Shown one piece after another: positions 1-9,291 of a stretch of DNA of 64,000 nt (the first letter of the stretch is position 1; the number at the start of each line of letters is the position of its first letter). A program made the position numbers and the translations under genes. The stretch comes from Pseudomonadota bacterium (GTDB lineage: Bacteria > Pseudomonadota > Gammaproteobacteria > Burkholderiales > Burkholderiaceae_C): assembly GCA_018241225.1 (NCBI GenBank), contig JAFEEG010000020.1:155366-219365 (forward strand). Direction: 5' to 3'. Under the pieces are notes generated by a model, which worked only from the letters and a program-made list of their open reading frames with translations, was not told where the DNA came from and did not search any database.

Positions 1-855
1 TTCTCCGCCGGCGCAGCCGCCGACGCAGTGGCCCGTCCGCTGGCGGCCAAGCTCACCGAGTACTGGGGCCGCCAGGTGATCGTGGAGAACAAGCCCGGCC
101 TGACCCCCGGCCCGCAGGCTGCCGCCCACGCCAGCCCCGACGGCTACACGCTGCTGCTGGGCGCGGCCTCGACCATGGTGACCACGCCCCTGACTGTCTC
201 CAAGCTGCCCTACGATGCCCAGCGCGACTTCGTGCCCATCACCCGCCTGGCCACGCTGCCGCCGGTGCTGGCGGTCAATGCCTCGCTGGGGGTGAAGTCG
301 CTGGCGGAATTCATCGCGCTGCTCAAGTCCAGGCCGGGCCAGCTCAACTACGCTTCCAGCGGCAACGGCGCACCCAACCACCTGGGCATGGAACTGCTGC
401 TGGACATGACGGGCACCGACATGGTCCACGTGCCCTACAAGGGCGCGGCCCCAGCCGTGGTGGACCTGGTGGGCAACCAGGTGCAGGCCGGCTTTGCCGC
501 GCTGCCCAGCGTGCTCGGGCAGATCAAGTCCGGGCGGCTGGTGGCGCTGGCCGTGGGCACCCGGGAGCGCTCGCCCGTGTTGCCCAAGGTGCCCACGGTG
601 GGCGAGACGGTGCCTGGCTTCGAATACATCGCCTGGTACGGCCTGTTCTCGCCGGCGGGCACGCCTGCCGCCGTGGTGGACAGGATCCGCACCGACACGG
701 CACGCGCCCTCACCGCGCCGGAACTTGTGCGGGCCATGCGTACCGAGGGCAGCGACCCGTCGCCCAGCAGCGGCGCCGAGCTGGCCCGCATGATGGACGA
801 GGAGATGGTGCAGTGGCGCCGCATCATCAAGGAACGCAAGATCCATGTGGACTGA
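1..855 (+). CDS. Bug/TctC-family tripartite tricarboxylate transporter substrate-binding protein (5' end missing)
   Basis: The reading frame is open from base 1, so the start codon and the export signal lie outside the window and about 285 residues remain. The visible part begins FSAGAAADAVARPLA and contains VIVENKPG, the HVPYKGAAPA stretch and PTVGETVPGF, all hallmarks of Bug (TctC) periplasmic binding proteins, which are usually about 320 residues long. These proteins bind carboxylates or other small organic acids in the periplasm; Burkholderiales carry many copies, mostly without TctA/TctB membrane partners, and none is visible here. The ligand cannot be read from sequence. The next gene begins 17 bases after the TGA stop, so the two are probably cotranscribed. 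Confidence 0.9.
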   Translation, partial: FSAGAAADAVARPLAAKLTEYWGRQVIVENKPGLTPGPQAAAHASPDGYTLLLGAASTMVTTPLTVSKLPYDAQRDFVPITRLATLPPVLAVNASLGVKSLAEFIALLKSRPGQLNYASSGNGAPNHLGMELLLDMTGTDMVHVPYKGAAPAVVDLVGNQVQAGFAALPSVLGQIKSGRLVALAVGTRERSPVLPKVPTVGETVPGFEYIAWYGLFSPAGTPAAVVDRIRTDTARALTAPELVRAMRTEGSDPSPSSGAELARMMDEEMVQWRRIIKERKIHVD

Positions 856-872
856 GCAGGAGCAAGCGCGCC

Positions 873-1778
873 ATGCATGACGGCACCCATCCGCAGCCCG
901 CGGGCGACAGCTCGGCCTGGCTGCTGCACCACGCCAGCGTGGCCGGCACGTCGCCATTGGTCCTGGACTCCCCGCACAGCTGGCGCGACTGGCCGGCGGA
1001 CGCCCCCCCCATCGCGGCGTCGCAAGAGGCGCTGTGCAGCAGCTGGGACGCCTGGGTGGACGAGCTCTGGGCCGAGGCGGCAGACGGCCGCGCGCCGGTG
1101 CTGGCGGCGCGTTTTCATCGCGCCTACATCGACGCCAACCGGGCACGCGACGACATCGACGAGCAATTGCTCGACGCACCCTGGACACCGCCGCCCAGGC
1201 CGAGCGACAAGTCGGCCCGTGGCTTCGGGCTGCTGCGCCGCTACATCCTGCCCGGCGTTGCGCTGTATGCGAACAAGCTCAGTGTGCAGGACGTGCACCA
1301 GCGCATCGCGAACTGCTACGACCCCTATCACGGGAAGCTGGCTGCGCTCATCGAGGCGGCACACGCCCGGCACGGCGTGTCGGTGCACATCGACTGCCAC
1401 TCGATGAAGTCGCTGGGCAATGCGATGAACGAGGACAACGGCCAGCCGCGCCCCGACATCGTGGTCAGCGACCTGGACGGCGCGAGCGCCGACGGCGGCC
1501 TGGTGCGCTGGGTCGCCGAGCGCCTGGCCGCGCAGGGCCTGCGGGTGCGCATCAACGACCCGTATCGCGGCGGCGAGCTCATCCGTCGCCACGGCCGGCC
1601 GCAGGCGGGACGGCACAGCCTGCAGATCGAGATCAACCGCGCCCTCTACATGGACGAGCGCCGATTCGAGCGCCACGAGGGCTACGCCCGCCTGGCCGCG
1701 CAGCTGCGGGCCTTCGTCGGCGAACTGCTGCAAGCCCTCGAAAACGGGCACTTGCCGCACCGGCCGCCCCAGGCCTGA
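873..1778 (+). CDS. N-formylglutamate amidohydrolase family protein
   Basis: Predicted to hydrolyse an N-formylated amino acid, classically N-formylglutamate to glutamate and formate at the end of histidine breakdown. The 301-residue protein has the family's early SPHSW motif, NRARDDID, and HIDCHSMKS, whose His and neighbouring acidic residues correspond to the metal and catalytic site. I chose the ATG at 873 because AGGAG lies about ten bases upstream; a longer frame from 813 would overlap the preceding gene by 43 bases and lacks that site. No other hut genes are in view, so histidine utilisation is not shown by context. Linkage to a Bug binding protein suggests uptake and hydrolysis of a small acylated acid, which is inference. 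Confidence 0.85.
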   Translation: MHDGTHPQPAGDSSAWLLHHASVAGTSPLVLDSPHSWRDWPADAPPIAASQEALCSSWDAWVDELWAEAADGRAPVLAARFHRAYIDANRARDDIDEQLLDAPWTPPPRPSDKSARGFGLLRRYILPGVALYANKLSVQDVHQRIANCYDPYHGKLAALIEAAHARHGVSVHIDCHSMKSLGNAMNEDNGQPRPDIVVSDLDGASADGGLVRWVAERLAAQGLRVRINDPYRGGELIRRHGRPQAGRHSLQIEINRALYMDERRFERHEGYARLAAQLRAFVGELLQALENGHLPHRPPQA

Positions 1779-1810
1779 CGCCCGGTCCGCCCGCGCGGAC
1801 CTCATCACTC

Positions 1811-1876
1811 CCGGCACCAGGAGACAACGGCGGCCCGATGGCCCCGCCGGGTGCCGGCCTGCGCCTTTCTTTTTTC
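1811..1876 (+). terminator. possible terminator between amidohydrolase and porin
   Basis: CCGGCACC at 1811-1818 pairs with GGTGCCGG at 1850-1857, with an inner GGCGG/CCGCC helix. A T-rich tract (TTT C TTTTTT) follows about ten bases later at 1866-1875. The distance to the T tract is longer than usual, so this may equally be a structured leader of the porin mRNA. Confidence 0.35.
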
Positions 1877-1914
1877 CACTGCATCTCCAACCAACCAAGA
1901 AGAACGACACCCGA

Positions 1915-2955
1915 ATGAAGACCATCAAGAAACGCCATGCCCTCGCCGCCCTCACCGCAGCCGCCGTGCTCGACGCCACGCCGCGCATCGCCGCGGCGCA
2001 GGACTCCAACCAGGTCTACGGACAGATTCGCCTCACGGTGAACCAGGCGCGCACCGGCACCGACCAGCGCCACTCCGACCTGACCGAGATGCGCGACAAC
2101 GCCTCGCGCCTGGGCTTTCGGGGGCGGGAGGACCTGGGCGACGGCATGGCCGCCTTCTACGGGCTGGAGATGGGCTTCAACGCCGACACGGGCAGCTTTG
2201 CCGATCCGAACGTGCCGTTTCGCAACAGCTACGTGGGTCTGCGCGGCTCGCTGGGTGCGCTGGCGCTGGGCCGGCTGGATTCGGCCAACCCGACGGGCTC
2301 GCCGTTGTACTCGCAGGTGACTGCCATCGTGAGTTTCGCACCCAACGACGCGGGCGCCACCGCCATCGGAACCTCGATGCTCAACGCCCGCAACCGCACC
2401 TCCAACTCCATCGGCTATGCCAGCCCGCGCTTCGGCGGCTTCGACATGAGGGCCCGGGCCTACAACCGCGGCGCCGACACGATCAAGGAGCCGGAAGATT
2501 CGGCCAACTCCTTCGACCTGGGCCTGAACTACGCCGAAGGCCCCATCAAGGCCGGCATCGGCTGGGCCAAGGACCACCGCGACGGCGGCCTGGCGACCAA
2601 CGAGTTCGACAGCAAGTGGCAGGCCGGCCTGCTCTACAGCTTTAGCATGGTCGACCTGTATGCGCTGGGCGGGCGCGACAGCTACAACAACACGGCCAAG
2701 ACCCGCGCCGACGTCAACTACTGGGTCGTGGGCACCAGCGTCAGCTTCGACGTGCACCGGGTCACGCTGAATGTGCTGCAGCGCGACGTGCAGGCATCAC
2801 TCGTAGCGGTGCGAAAGAAGCAGCAGCTGGGCTATCAGTACGCGCTGTCCAAGCGCACCGAGCTGCAGGCCTTCTATGACCGCGACCAGGTCGACTCCAC
2901 CAAGCCCGACCTCACGGTGCGCACCGTGGGCGTGGGCATGCGGCACGACTTCTGA
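1915..2955 (+). CDS. Gram-negative outer-membrane porin (OmpC-like, Burkholderiales type)
   Basis: A trimeric beta-barrel porin allowing diffusion of small hydrophilic solutes across the outer membrane. The 346-residue product starts with a basic signal peptide ending AAAQ-DS, then QVYGQIRLTVN, the first strand typical of family porins. It contains SRLGFRGREDLGDGMAAFYGLE, the central porin signature, and ends with an aromatic residue (MRHDF) as needed for outer-membrane assembly. Its length is normal. One oddity is the first strand QIRLTVN, where most relatives read YG..D.G..Y. It is preceded by a T-rich leader and is probably expressed on its own. Substrate preference is unknown. Confidence 0.93.
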   Translation: MKTIKKRHALAALTAAAVLDATPRIAAAQDSNQVYGQIRLTVNQARTGTDQRHSDLTEMRDNASRLGFRGREDLGDGMAAFYGLEMGFNADTGSFADPNVPFRNSYVGLRGSLGALALGRLDSANPTGSPLYSQVTAIVSFAPNDAGATAIGTSMLNARNRTSNSIGYASPRFGGFDMRARAYNRGADTIKEPEDSANSFDLGLNYAEGPIKAGIGWAKDHRDGGLATNEFDSKWQAGLLYSFSMVDLYALGGRDSYNNTAKTRADVNYWVVGTSVSFDVHRVTLNVLQRDVQASLVAVRKKQQLGYQYALSKRTELQAFYDRDQVDSTKPDLTVRTVGVGMRHDF

Positions 2956-2970
2956 GGCCCGGGCGCGCGC

Positions 2971-4047
2971 TCAGGGCCCGTTGCCCCGCAGCGCCGCGCT
3001 TTGCTGTGCGAACTCGGCGTCCACCTTGGCCAGGCGGGCGGTGCGCGACTCTTCGTTGACCCATTGCGCATTCATGGCGCTTTGCCGGGCCAGCTGGTGC
3101 GCCAGCTTGGCCGCCGGCAGCAGCGAGCCGTTGTCGGCCGGCACGAAGCCGGCCAGGTCGTGCAGCGACTTGAGCACCGCGCGCTCCGGGTCGCCGCGCG
3201 GCCCGGGCGTGCGGCCATAACCGGCCAGGAAGGACTGCACCTTCTTCTGGAACTCCGGCGAATACTCTCGCCGCATGACGATCTGCGCGTGCGGAATCAG
3301 GTCGGACTGCCACACGATGATCAGGCGCTCGGCTTCGCTGGGAAACTGCAGCGTGAAGCGCTCGAAATCGGCCGTGTTGTTGGTGGCCACGTCCGCCTCG
3401 CCATTGGCCACCGCCAACGCGGTGGCCTGGTGCGTGCCGACGAATTCGCTCTTGAAGCGCGTCTCCATGGCAATGCCGTTGGGCATGAACAGCTGCAGCT
3501 GCGGCACGATGAAGCCCGACACCGACTTGCTCTCGCCGCGCGCCAGGCGCAAGCGCTCGGGTTGCGACAGCACGCCCTCCAGCGTGGTCACGGCACCGCC
3601 CTTGCGCACCAGCAGCAACGAGCGGTAGCCGGGCAGGCCGTCATGGCGGGTGACCTGCGCCACCACCGTCATGCCGCGCAGGGTGACCGCGTCGAGCGCC
3701 ATCCGCCCGGAAAGAAACGCCATGTCGACCTGGTTGCGCTTGATGGCCTGGTCCAGCGCGTCGTACGAGGTGACCGACAGCACGCTCACCGGCCGGTTGA
3801 GGGTGCGGGCCAGGTCGGCCAGCAGCGGCTCCCAGTCGTTGCGCGACTCGAACACACCGCCCAGCGGCAGGATGCCGAAGCGGATCGGGCCTTCCTGCAC
3901 CACGGGCGGCTGGGGCTGCGGGTGCGGCTGAGCGCCGGCTGCCAGGTGCGCTCCCAGCATCAACGGCAACAGCGCCGCGCCAATGCGGCGCAGCCAGCCG
4001 CCGTACCGGCCGGACGGGGAAACGAGACTGGTGAACAGCAACTGCAT
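2971..4047 (-). CDS. PhnD-like phosphate/phosphite/phosphonate-type periplasmic binding protein, probable sensor partner
   Basis: A 358-residue exported protein of the PhnD/type 2 periplasmic-binding fold: signal peptide (residues 1-40, ending AAGAQP), then IRFGILPLGGVFESRNDWEPLL, ASYDALDQAI-like segments, and the HQATALAVANGEADVA stretch typical of PhnD proteins. I prefer the ATG at 4047 with GGAG five bases upstream over an ATG at 4083 that abuts a run of G. No PhnC or PhnE transporter gene is adjacent; instead a hybrid histidine kinase starts divergently 96 bases away. That arrangement suggests ligand sensing for the kinase rather than transport. The ligand is unknown and need not be a phosphonate. 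Confidence 0.82.
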   Translation of the reverse strand: MQLLFTSLVSPSGRYGGWLRRIGAALLPLMLGAHLAAGAQPHPQPQPPVVQEGPIRFGILPLGGVFESRNDWEPLLADLARTLNRPVSVLSVTSYDALDQAIKRNQVDMAFLSGRMALDAVTLRGMTVVAQVTRHDGLPGYRSLLLVRKGGAVTTLEGVLSQPERLRLARGESKSVSGFIVPQLQLFMPNGIAMETRFKSEFVGTHQATALAVANGEADVATNNTADFERFTLQFPSEAERLIIVWQSDLIPHAQIVMRREYSPEFQKKVQSFLAGYGRTPGPRGDPERAVLKSLHDLAGFVPADNGSLLPAAKLAHQLARQSAMNAQWVNEESRTARLAKVDAEFAQQSAALRGNGP

Positions 4048-4142
4048 CGTCACTCCGGAGTCTGCGCCATCCATTCCCCCCACAAAAGTCGGATGGCCAA
4101 AGGAAGGCAGGGTAGCTCACAATTAGATACCAAGACTTAGCA

Positions 4143-6077
4143 ATGTCCGCACAGCCCATGCCACCTCTTTCGCGGGCAAGACGCATCCTCGGCGGACCCT
4201 ACCGCGTCCTGGAGCGCCTGCCCCGCCTCTCGCTCGCGCAGCAATTGGTGCTGCTGGCGGTGCTGCCGGCAGCCCTGGCCACGGTGGGCGCCATCGTGGT
4301 GCTCACCCGCCAGCACCTGGCCAACGTGACCGAGCTGATGCGCGCCAGCGGCCAGACGGTGGCGCTGCAGGTGGCCACGCTGGCGCAGACCCCGCTCAAC
4401 CAGATGGACCGGCGCGCGCTGCAGCGCACCGCCGTGGCCGGCACCTCGCAGCCGCATGTGCAGCAGGTGCAGATCCGAACCGACGACGGCGAGATCCTGG
4501 CCAATGCGGAAACCGCCGACCGGCTACGCACCGAGGGCCTGCGCGTACTCTCGCCGGTGCTGGGCGAAGACGGCAAGCGCGCCGGCGAAGTGATGGTCGA
4601 GATCAGCCTGGACGCGGTGGCCGACGCACGCAAGGCGGTGTACTTCAACGTGCTGCTGGTGCTGGGTGCCAGCCTGGCTGGCGTCGGGCTGGCGGGCTGG
4701 TGGGCCGCGCGCCGCATCAGCGCGCCGATCCGCCGCCTGGGCGAGGCGGTGGACCTGTTGGGCGCCGGCGAGAACCCCAGCGTGCAGGTGGCCGGCACGG
4801 CCGAGGTGCGCCGGCTGCAAAGCGGCTTCAACCAGGCGGCCAGCGCCCTGGCCGAAAGCCGGCGCATGCTGCAAAGCCGCATCGGCGATGCCACCGCCGA
4901 GCTGGCGCGCAAGAACGAGCAGCTCGAGCTGGCCAGCCAGGCCAAGACACGCCTGCTGGCCGCCGCCAGCCACGACCTGCGCCAGCCGCTGCATGCGCTC
5001 ACGCTGTTTTCCGACGGCCTGGCCAATGGCGAGACCGACCCGGTGCGCCTGACCCGCATCGGCCACATCCGCGAATGCGTGGATTCGCTGGACCGGCTGT
5101 TCTCCGAGCTGCTGAACCTGTCGCAGCTCGACGCGGGCGTGCTGCAGCCGCGCTGGAGCGACTTTCCGCTGGACCGCCTGTTCGACGAGATCAGCCGCAA
5201 CTTCCGGCCGGTGGCCGAGCAGCAGGGCCTGCGCCTGGTGGCGCGCAAGACCGACGCCTGGGTGCGCTGCGACTACGTGATGCTCTCGCGCATCCTGAAC
5301 AACCTGGTGTCCAACTCGCTGCGCCACACCACCGAGGGCGGCGTGCTGGTGGGCGCCCGCCGGCGCGGGCGCGCCATCCGCATCGACGTGTGGGACACCG
5401 GCGTGGGCATCGCGGCGGAACACCAGGAGCGCGTGTTCGAGGAGTTCTTCCAGGTCGATCCGCAGCGCACGCAAGGCATGGCGCGCGGCATGGGCCTGGG
5501 CCTGTCCACGGTGCAGCGGCTGGCGGCGCTGCTCAACACACGGGTGGAGCTGCGCTCGATACCGGGCAAGGGCACCGGCGTGCGCCTGCTGGTGCGCGCG
5601 GCCGAGCCCATTGCCGCCGGAGCGCCGATCGAGCAGCCCATCAGCCTGCCCGCGGCGCTGGATGTGCCGGCCAACCTGGAAGGCGTGCGCGTGCTGGTCA
5701 TCGACGACGAGCGCACCATCCTCGAGGGCTTGCAGGTGGTGCTGGCCAGCTGGGGCGCGCAGGTGATGGCGGCGCAGACACGCGCCGAGGCACTGGCCCT
5801 GGCCGACGCCTGGGACGCACCGCCCGAGGTGGTGCTCAGCGACCTGCTGCTGCAAGGCGGGGACAACGGCCTGGACCTGCTCAGCGCGCTGGAGCGCCAC
5901 CCGCGCGGCATCGGCGAGGACACGGCGCGGCTGCTGGTGACCGGCGAGACCAAGCCCGACCGGCTGCGCGAAGTGGCGCAGGCCGGGATCATGGTGCTGT
6001 ACAAGCCGGTGTCGCCGCGCGCGCTGCGCCAGGCCATTGCCACCCAGTTGGCAACCGTACGTTCTGCAAGCATTTGA
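4143..6077 (+). CDS. membrane hybrid sensor histidine kinase with C-terminal receiver domain
   Basis: 644 residues. Two membrane segments (about 34-54 and 167-187) flank a periplasmic sensor region, followed by HAMP (about 188-240), HisKA with the phospho-accepting His277 in SHDLRQPLHA, an HATPase_c domain with N, DTGVGIA and GLGLS boxes, and a receiver domain with acidic pair Asp521/Asp522, phospho-acceptor Asp567 and Lys621. It therefore can autophosphorylate and pass phosphate to its own receiver. There is no Hpt domain and no DNA-binding regulator next to it, so the output is not visible. It is divergent from the PhnD-like binding protein, its likely ligand-presenting partner. No convincing Shine-Dalgarno precedes the ATG. 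Confidence 0.92.
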   Translation: MSAQPMPPLSRARRILGGPYRVLERLPRLSLAQQLVLLAVLPAALATVGAIVVLTRQHLANVTELMRASGQTVALQVATLAQTPLNQMDRRALQRTAVAGTSQPHVQQVQIRTDDGEILANAETADRLRTEGLRVLSPVLGEDGKRAGEVMVEISLDAVADARKAVYFNVLLVLGASLAGVGLAGWWAARRISAPIRRLGEAVDLLGAGENPSVQVAGTAEVRRLQSGFNQAASALAESRRMLQSRIGDATAELARKNEQLELASQAKTRLLAAASHDLRQPLHALTLFSDGLANGETDPVRLTRIGHIRECVDSLDRLFSELLNLSQLDAGVLQPRWSDFPLDRLFDEISRNFRPVAEQQGLRLVARKTDAWVRCDYVMLSRILNNLVSNSLRHTTEGGVLVGARRRGRAIRIDVWDTGVGIAAEHQERVFEEFFQVDPQRTQGMARGMGLGLSTVQRLAALLNTRVELRSIPGKGTGVRLLVRAAEPIAAGAPIEQPISLPAALDVPANLEGVRVLVIDDERTILEGLQVVLASWGAQVMAAQTRAEALALADAWDAPPEVVLSDLLLQGGDNGLDLLSALERHPRGIGEDTARLLVTGETKPDRLREVAQAGIMVLYKPVSPRALRQAIATQLATVRSASI

Positions 6078-6121
6078 AAAAGTCTGCACGCCTCCTCCCC
6101 GCGGGCTATGCCGTTCGGCCT

Positions 6122-6140
6122 ATCGCCCGGCCTGGGCGAT
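6122..6140 (+). terminator. possible weak terminator after the first hybrid kinase
   Basis: A perfect inverted repeat, ATCGCCC then GGCCT then GGGCGAT, lies 45 bases after the kinase stop. It is followed by GGTTGTCT rather than a clean T run, so termination would be weak. Confidence 0.3.
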
Positions 6141-6235
6141 GGTTGTCTGACGAGACATAAGCCCTCCGCCTAGTCGCGCGAATACACGCGCTTCCCTAAA
6201 GTTTCAAGCACCCTCAACTTGGGGTTGCTTTTCTC

Positions 6236-7276
6236 ATGCTGTTCAAGATTTCCGGGGTGGCGTTGGGCGCTCTGCGGGCCGTGGTGCCCGTAGTGATGCT
6301 GCTCGGCATGCCGCCCGGGCTGGCCCAGGCCGCGCTCACCCGCCTGACGGTGATCACGGGCGACGACCAGGCCGCCAGCGCCGAGTTCATCCGGCAGCTG
6401 CGCGATGGGCAGGCGCCCGGCGCGCAGGTGCAGGTGGTGCGCCTGTCTCCCGACGGCACACGGAGTGCGGCTGCGCCGGCGGAGGAAGAGCAGTCGGTCA
6501 ATGCCGGCGTTCGCACGCGCAGCCTTCGCACGAACGAGAGCAGCGCAGGCGGCGGCAGCGCCGGCGGCGACGGCCTGACCGTGGCCGTAGGCCCCGGCGC
6601 AGCGCGATCGGCCATCGAAAGCGACAGCCGCGATCCGCTGCTCCTGGCCATGCTCAGCCGCCTCGAGTACGAGAGCCTCAAGGACAACCCCGGCCTGCGC
6701 CGCGAAGGCCGGCGCGTGGCCGTGCTGCTGCGCGACCCCTCCATGGCCGACCAGCTGGCGCTGGTGGACGCCGCCCTGCCCCAGCGCCGGCGCCTGGGCG
6801 TTGTGACCACCGCCGCCTCGCAGCCGCTGCTGGCCGAGCTCGAACGCGCCGCCGGCAAGCAGTGGACCCTGCAGGTGGCCACGGCCCCCGACGCCAAGTC
6901 CATCGCCATGGCGCTGCGCGGAGTGCTGCCCAGCAGCGACGCGCTGATGGTGCTGCCCGATGCCATCGGCGACGACCAGGCCGCCACGCTGGCGGTGCTG
7001 CATGCCGCTGCCGGCGCCGGCCTGCCGGTGTTCGGTGCCAGCGAAGGCATGGTGCGCTCCGGTGGGCTGGCAGCGGCCGTGTCCACGCCCACGCTGCTGG
7101 CGCGCCAGGCACAGGCCATGGGCCAGAAGCTGGCGGCTGCGCCGGCCGGCAGCGTGCTGGTGGTCGAGTCGGCCAGGCCCGCTGCCGTGCGCGTCAACGC
7201 CAACGTGGCACGCAGCCTGGGCCTGCGCCTGCCCGACGAGCGCGAGCTCACCGAACGGGTGGCCGCGCCGAGATGA
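6236..7276 (+). CDS. ABC-type periplasmic binding protein-like sensor component (COG2984/TrpX-like)
   Basis: 346 residues with an N-terminal signal peptide (about 1-31, ending AQAALT). The C-terminal half resembles ABC_sub_bind proteins: VAVGPGAA, repeated alpha/beta units, DALMVLPDAIG, GLPVFGASEGMVRSGG and the closing ARSLGLRLPDE, comparable to the KALGI.IP ending of that family. Residues about 80-120 form a low-complexity Ser/Gly/Ala insert (SSAGGGSAGG) unlike a compact binding domain. The stop codon overlaps the start of the following hybrid kinase by ATGA, and no permease or ATPase gene is present. I infer that this is a periplasmic ligand sensor for that kinase. The family match is moderate; the ligand is unknown. 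Confidence 0.7.
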   Translation: MLFKISGVALGALRAVVPVVMLLGMPPGLAQAALTRLTVITGDDQAASAEFIRQLRDGQAPGAQVQVVRLSPDGTRSAAAPAEEEQSVNAGVRTRSLRTNESSAGGGSAGGDGLTVAVGPGAARSAIESDSRDPLLLAMLSRLEYESLKDNPGLRREGRRVAVLLRDPSMADQLALVDAALPQRRRLGVVTTAASQPLLAELERAAGKQWTLQVATAPDAKSIAMALRGVLPSSDALMVLPDAIGDDQAATLAVLHAAAGAGLPVFGASEGMVRSGGLAAAVSTPTLLARQAQAMGQKLAAAPAGSVLVVESARPAAVRVNANVARSLGLRLPDERELTERVAAPR

Positions 7277-9291
7277 ATCCGCCCGCCACCGGTTTTGCCG
7301 TGCCGCCCCCGGAAATCGTCCAGGACCCGGCCGACTCGCAGCGCGACGAAGCGCAGGAGTCGGCCACGCTGGTGATGAGCGGCAGCCTGCAGCGCGACCT
7401 GCTGCGCCTGGGCGTGGTGCCCTGCGCCGCCGCGGCGCTGGCGCTCACCGCCTGGTTCACCAACAGCCGGCTCGACACGCTGGAAGACGCCTTCAACGCC
7501 GAAGGCCAGGCCATCGCCCGCCAGGTGGCTGGCCTGTCCGACCTGAGCCTCTACGCAGGCGACCTCTCCGCGCTGCAGAACGTGGCCAACGCGGCGTTGC
7601 GCGGCAACAGCCAGGTCACGCGGGTCGAGATCAGCAACAACGCGGGCGTGTTCGTCAGCAGCGGCCCCAGCCCCGACAGCATGGAGAACCTGCGCGTGTT
7701 CACCGCCCCGGTGATGCTGCGCGAAGCCTCGCGTGCCAGCGCCTTCTCGCCGGCCGGCACCACCGCGGCGGGCGAGTCGCCCATCGGCCTGGTGCAGACC
7801 TTTCGCGACACGACCGGCTATGCGCGCGAGCGCACCCGCTCGCTGGTGGCGGGCATCGGCATTGCGCTGGTGGCCATCCTGGTGGCTTGGGCCTCGGTGC
7901 GCAACATGGCGCGCACGGTGGCACGGCCGCTGCGGCGCGTCTCGCGCACCGTGGCGGCATTGGAGGCCGGCCACTTCGACGCGCGCTGCGACGTGCAGGC
8001 CGCGTCGCCCACGGGCCGCGGCCTCCCGAAACGGCCGCACGAGCTGGCCAGCCTCGCGCACGATGTGAACCGGTTGGCCGAGCAGCTCGAACACAACCAG
8101 CAGGTGAGCGAAGAGCGCGTGCGCGAAGCCACCGCCGTGGCCCTGCAGCGCATGGCCGAGGCCGAGCAGGCCGCGCTGTCGCGTGCACGCTTCCTGGCCG
8201 CCGCAAGCCATGACCTGCGACAGCCGCTGCATGCCATGGGGCTGTTCATCGACGGCCTGCTTCCCACCGCCACGCCCACACAGCGCCCTGCCGTGCTGCG
8301 CCTGCAGGAGAGCACGCAGTTCATGAGCATGTTGCTGGACGACCTACTGGAAATCTCGCGACTGGACGCGCAGGTGCTCACCCCCACCCTGGCGACCGTG
8401 TCGCTGGACGGGCTGTTCGAGCACCTGGCCGGACAGCACGCCGCGCAGGCAGCCGATGCACGCGTGCGCATGATCTTCAAGGCCCAGGGCCGCGCAGTGC
8501 GCAGCGACGCGGCCATGCTCATTCGCATCATCGGCAACCTGGTCGGCAACGCCATCCGGCATGCGCCGCCCGAAGGCACGGTGCTGGTGGCGGCCCGGCG
8601 CGGCGCCGCACCCGGCACGGTGCGCATCGAGGTGCGCGACAACGGCATCGGCATTGCGCCCATTCACCAGCAGCGCGTGTTCGAGGAGTTCTACCAGGTG
8701 GCCAACACCGAGCGCGACCGGCGCCAGGGCTTCGGCCTGGGCCTGGCCATCTGCGCGCGGGTGGCGGCCCTGCTGGGCACGCGCATCGAGCTGCGCTCGG
8801 CCCTGCTGGAAGGCAGCACCTTCTCGCTCACCCTGCCGGGCGCCGCCCCGGTGGGCGACACGCGCCCCGTGGCACCGCCGCCGCCGATGGCGCCGCTGGC
8901 CGGCCTGCGCTGCCTGGTGGTGGACGACGACGAGGTCATCCTGCACGGCACCGAGCAGTTGCTTCGGCAATGGGGCTGCATCGTGCACTGCACCGAAAGC
9001 GGCACCACCGCCATCGAGTTGCTGCGCGAGGAAGACGCCGACTACGACGTGGTGCTGTGCGACCTGCAACTGGCCCGCGACGAGGACGGCATGGCGGTGA
9101 TCGAGGTGGCGCGTGCGCTGCATCCGCAGGCGCTGGCGGTGCTGATCACCGGCGCCACCGGGCCCGATGCACTGCAGCGCCTGCGACAGCAGGGCGTGAC
9201 CTTCCTGACCAAGCCGGTAGCACCGGCCAAGCTGCGCGCCCTGCTCTCGACCCGCCGCCAGGCTCATGTTGCGGACGCGGCCCATGCTTGA
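7273..9291 (+). CDS. membrane hybrid sensor histidine kinase with C-terminal receiver domain
   Basis: 672 residues, same architecture as the kinase at 4143-6077. A membrane helix near residues 42-60 and another near 193-213 bracket a periplasmic domain; HAMP and coiled coil follow, then HisKA with His313 in SHDLRQPLHA, HATPase_c (DNGIGIA, FGLGLA), and a receiver with phospho-acceptor Asp597 and the LTKPV Lys motif. The ATG at 7273 overlaps the upstream sensor gene's TGA; in-frame upstream sequence lies inside that gene and is not coding here. Translational coupling to the binding-protein-like gene makes them one sensory unit. No cognate DNA-binding regulator is adjacent. Confidence 0.92.
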   Translation: MNPPATGFAVPPPEIVQDPADSQRDEAQESATLVMSGSLQRDLLRLGVVPCAAAALALTAWFTNSRLDTLEDAFNAEGQAIARQVAGLSDLSLYAGDLSALQNVANAALRGNSQVTRVEISNNAGVFVSSGPSPDSMENLRVFTAPVMLREASRASAFSPAGTTAAGESPIGLVQTFRDTTGYARERTRSLVAGIGIALVAILVAWASVRNMARTVARPLRRVSRTVAALEAGHFDARCDVQAASPTGRGLPKRPHELASLAHDVNRLAEQLEHNQQVSEERVREATAVALQRMAEAEQAALSRARFLAAASHDLRQPLHAMGLFIDGLLPTATPTQRPAVLRLQESTQFMSMLLDDLLEISRLDAQVLTPTLATVSLDGLFEHLAGQHAAQAADARVRMIFKAQGRAVRSDAAMLIRIIGNLVGNAIRHAPPEGTVLVAARRGAAPGTVRIEVRDNGIGIAPIHQQRVFEEFYQVANTERDRRQGFGLGLAICARVAALLGTRIELRSALLEGSTFSLTLPGAAPVGDTRPVAPPPPMAPLAGLRCLVVDDDEVILHGTEQLLRQWGCIVHCTESGTTAIELLREEDADYDVVLCDLQLARDEDGMAVIEVARALHPQALAVLITGATGPDALQRLRQQGVTFLTKPVAPAKLRALLSTRRQAHVADAAHA

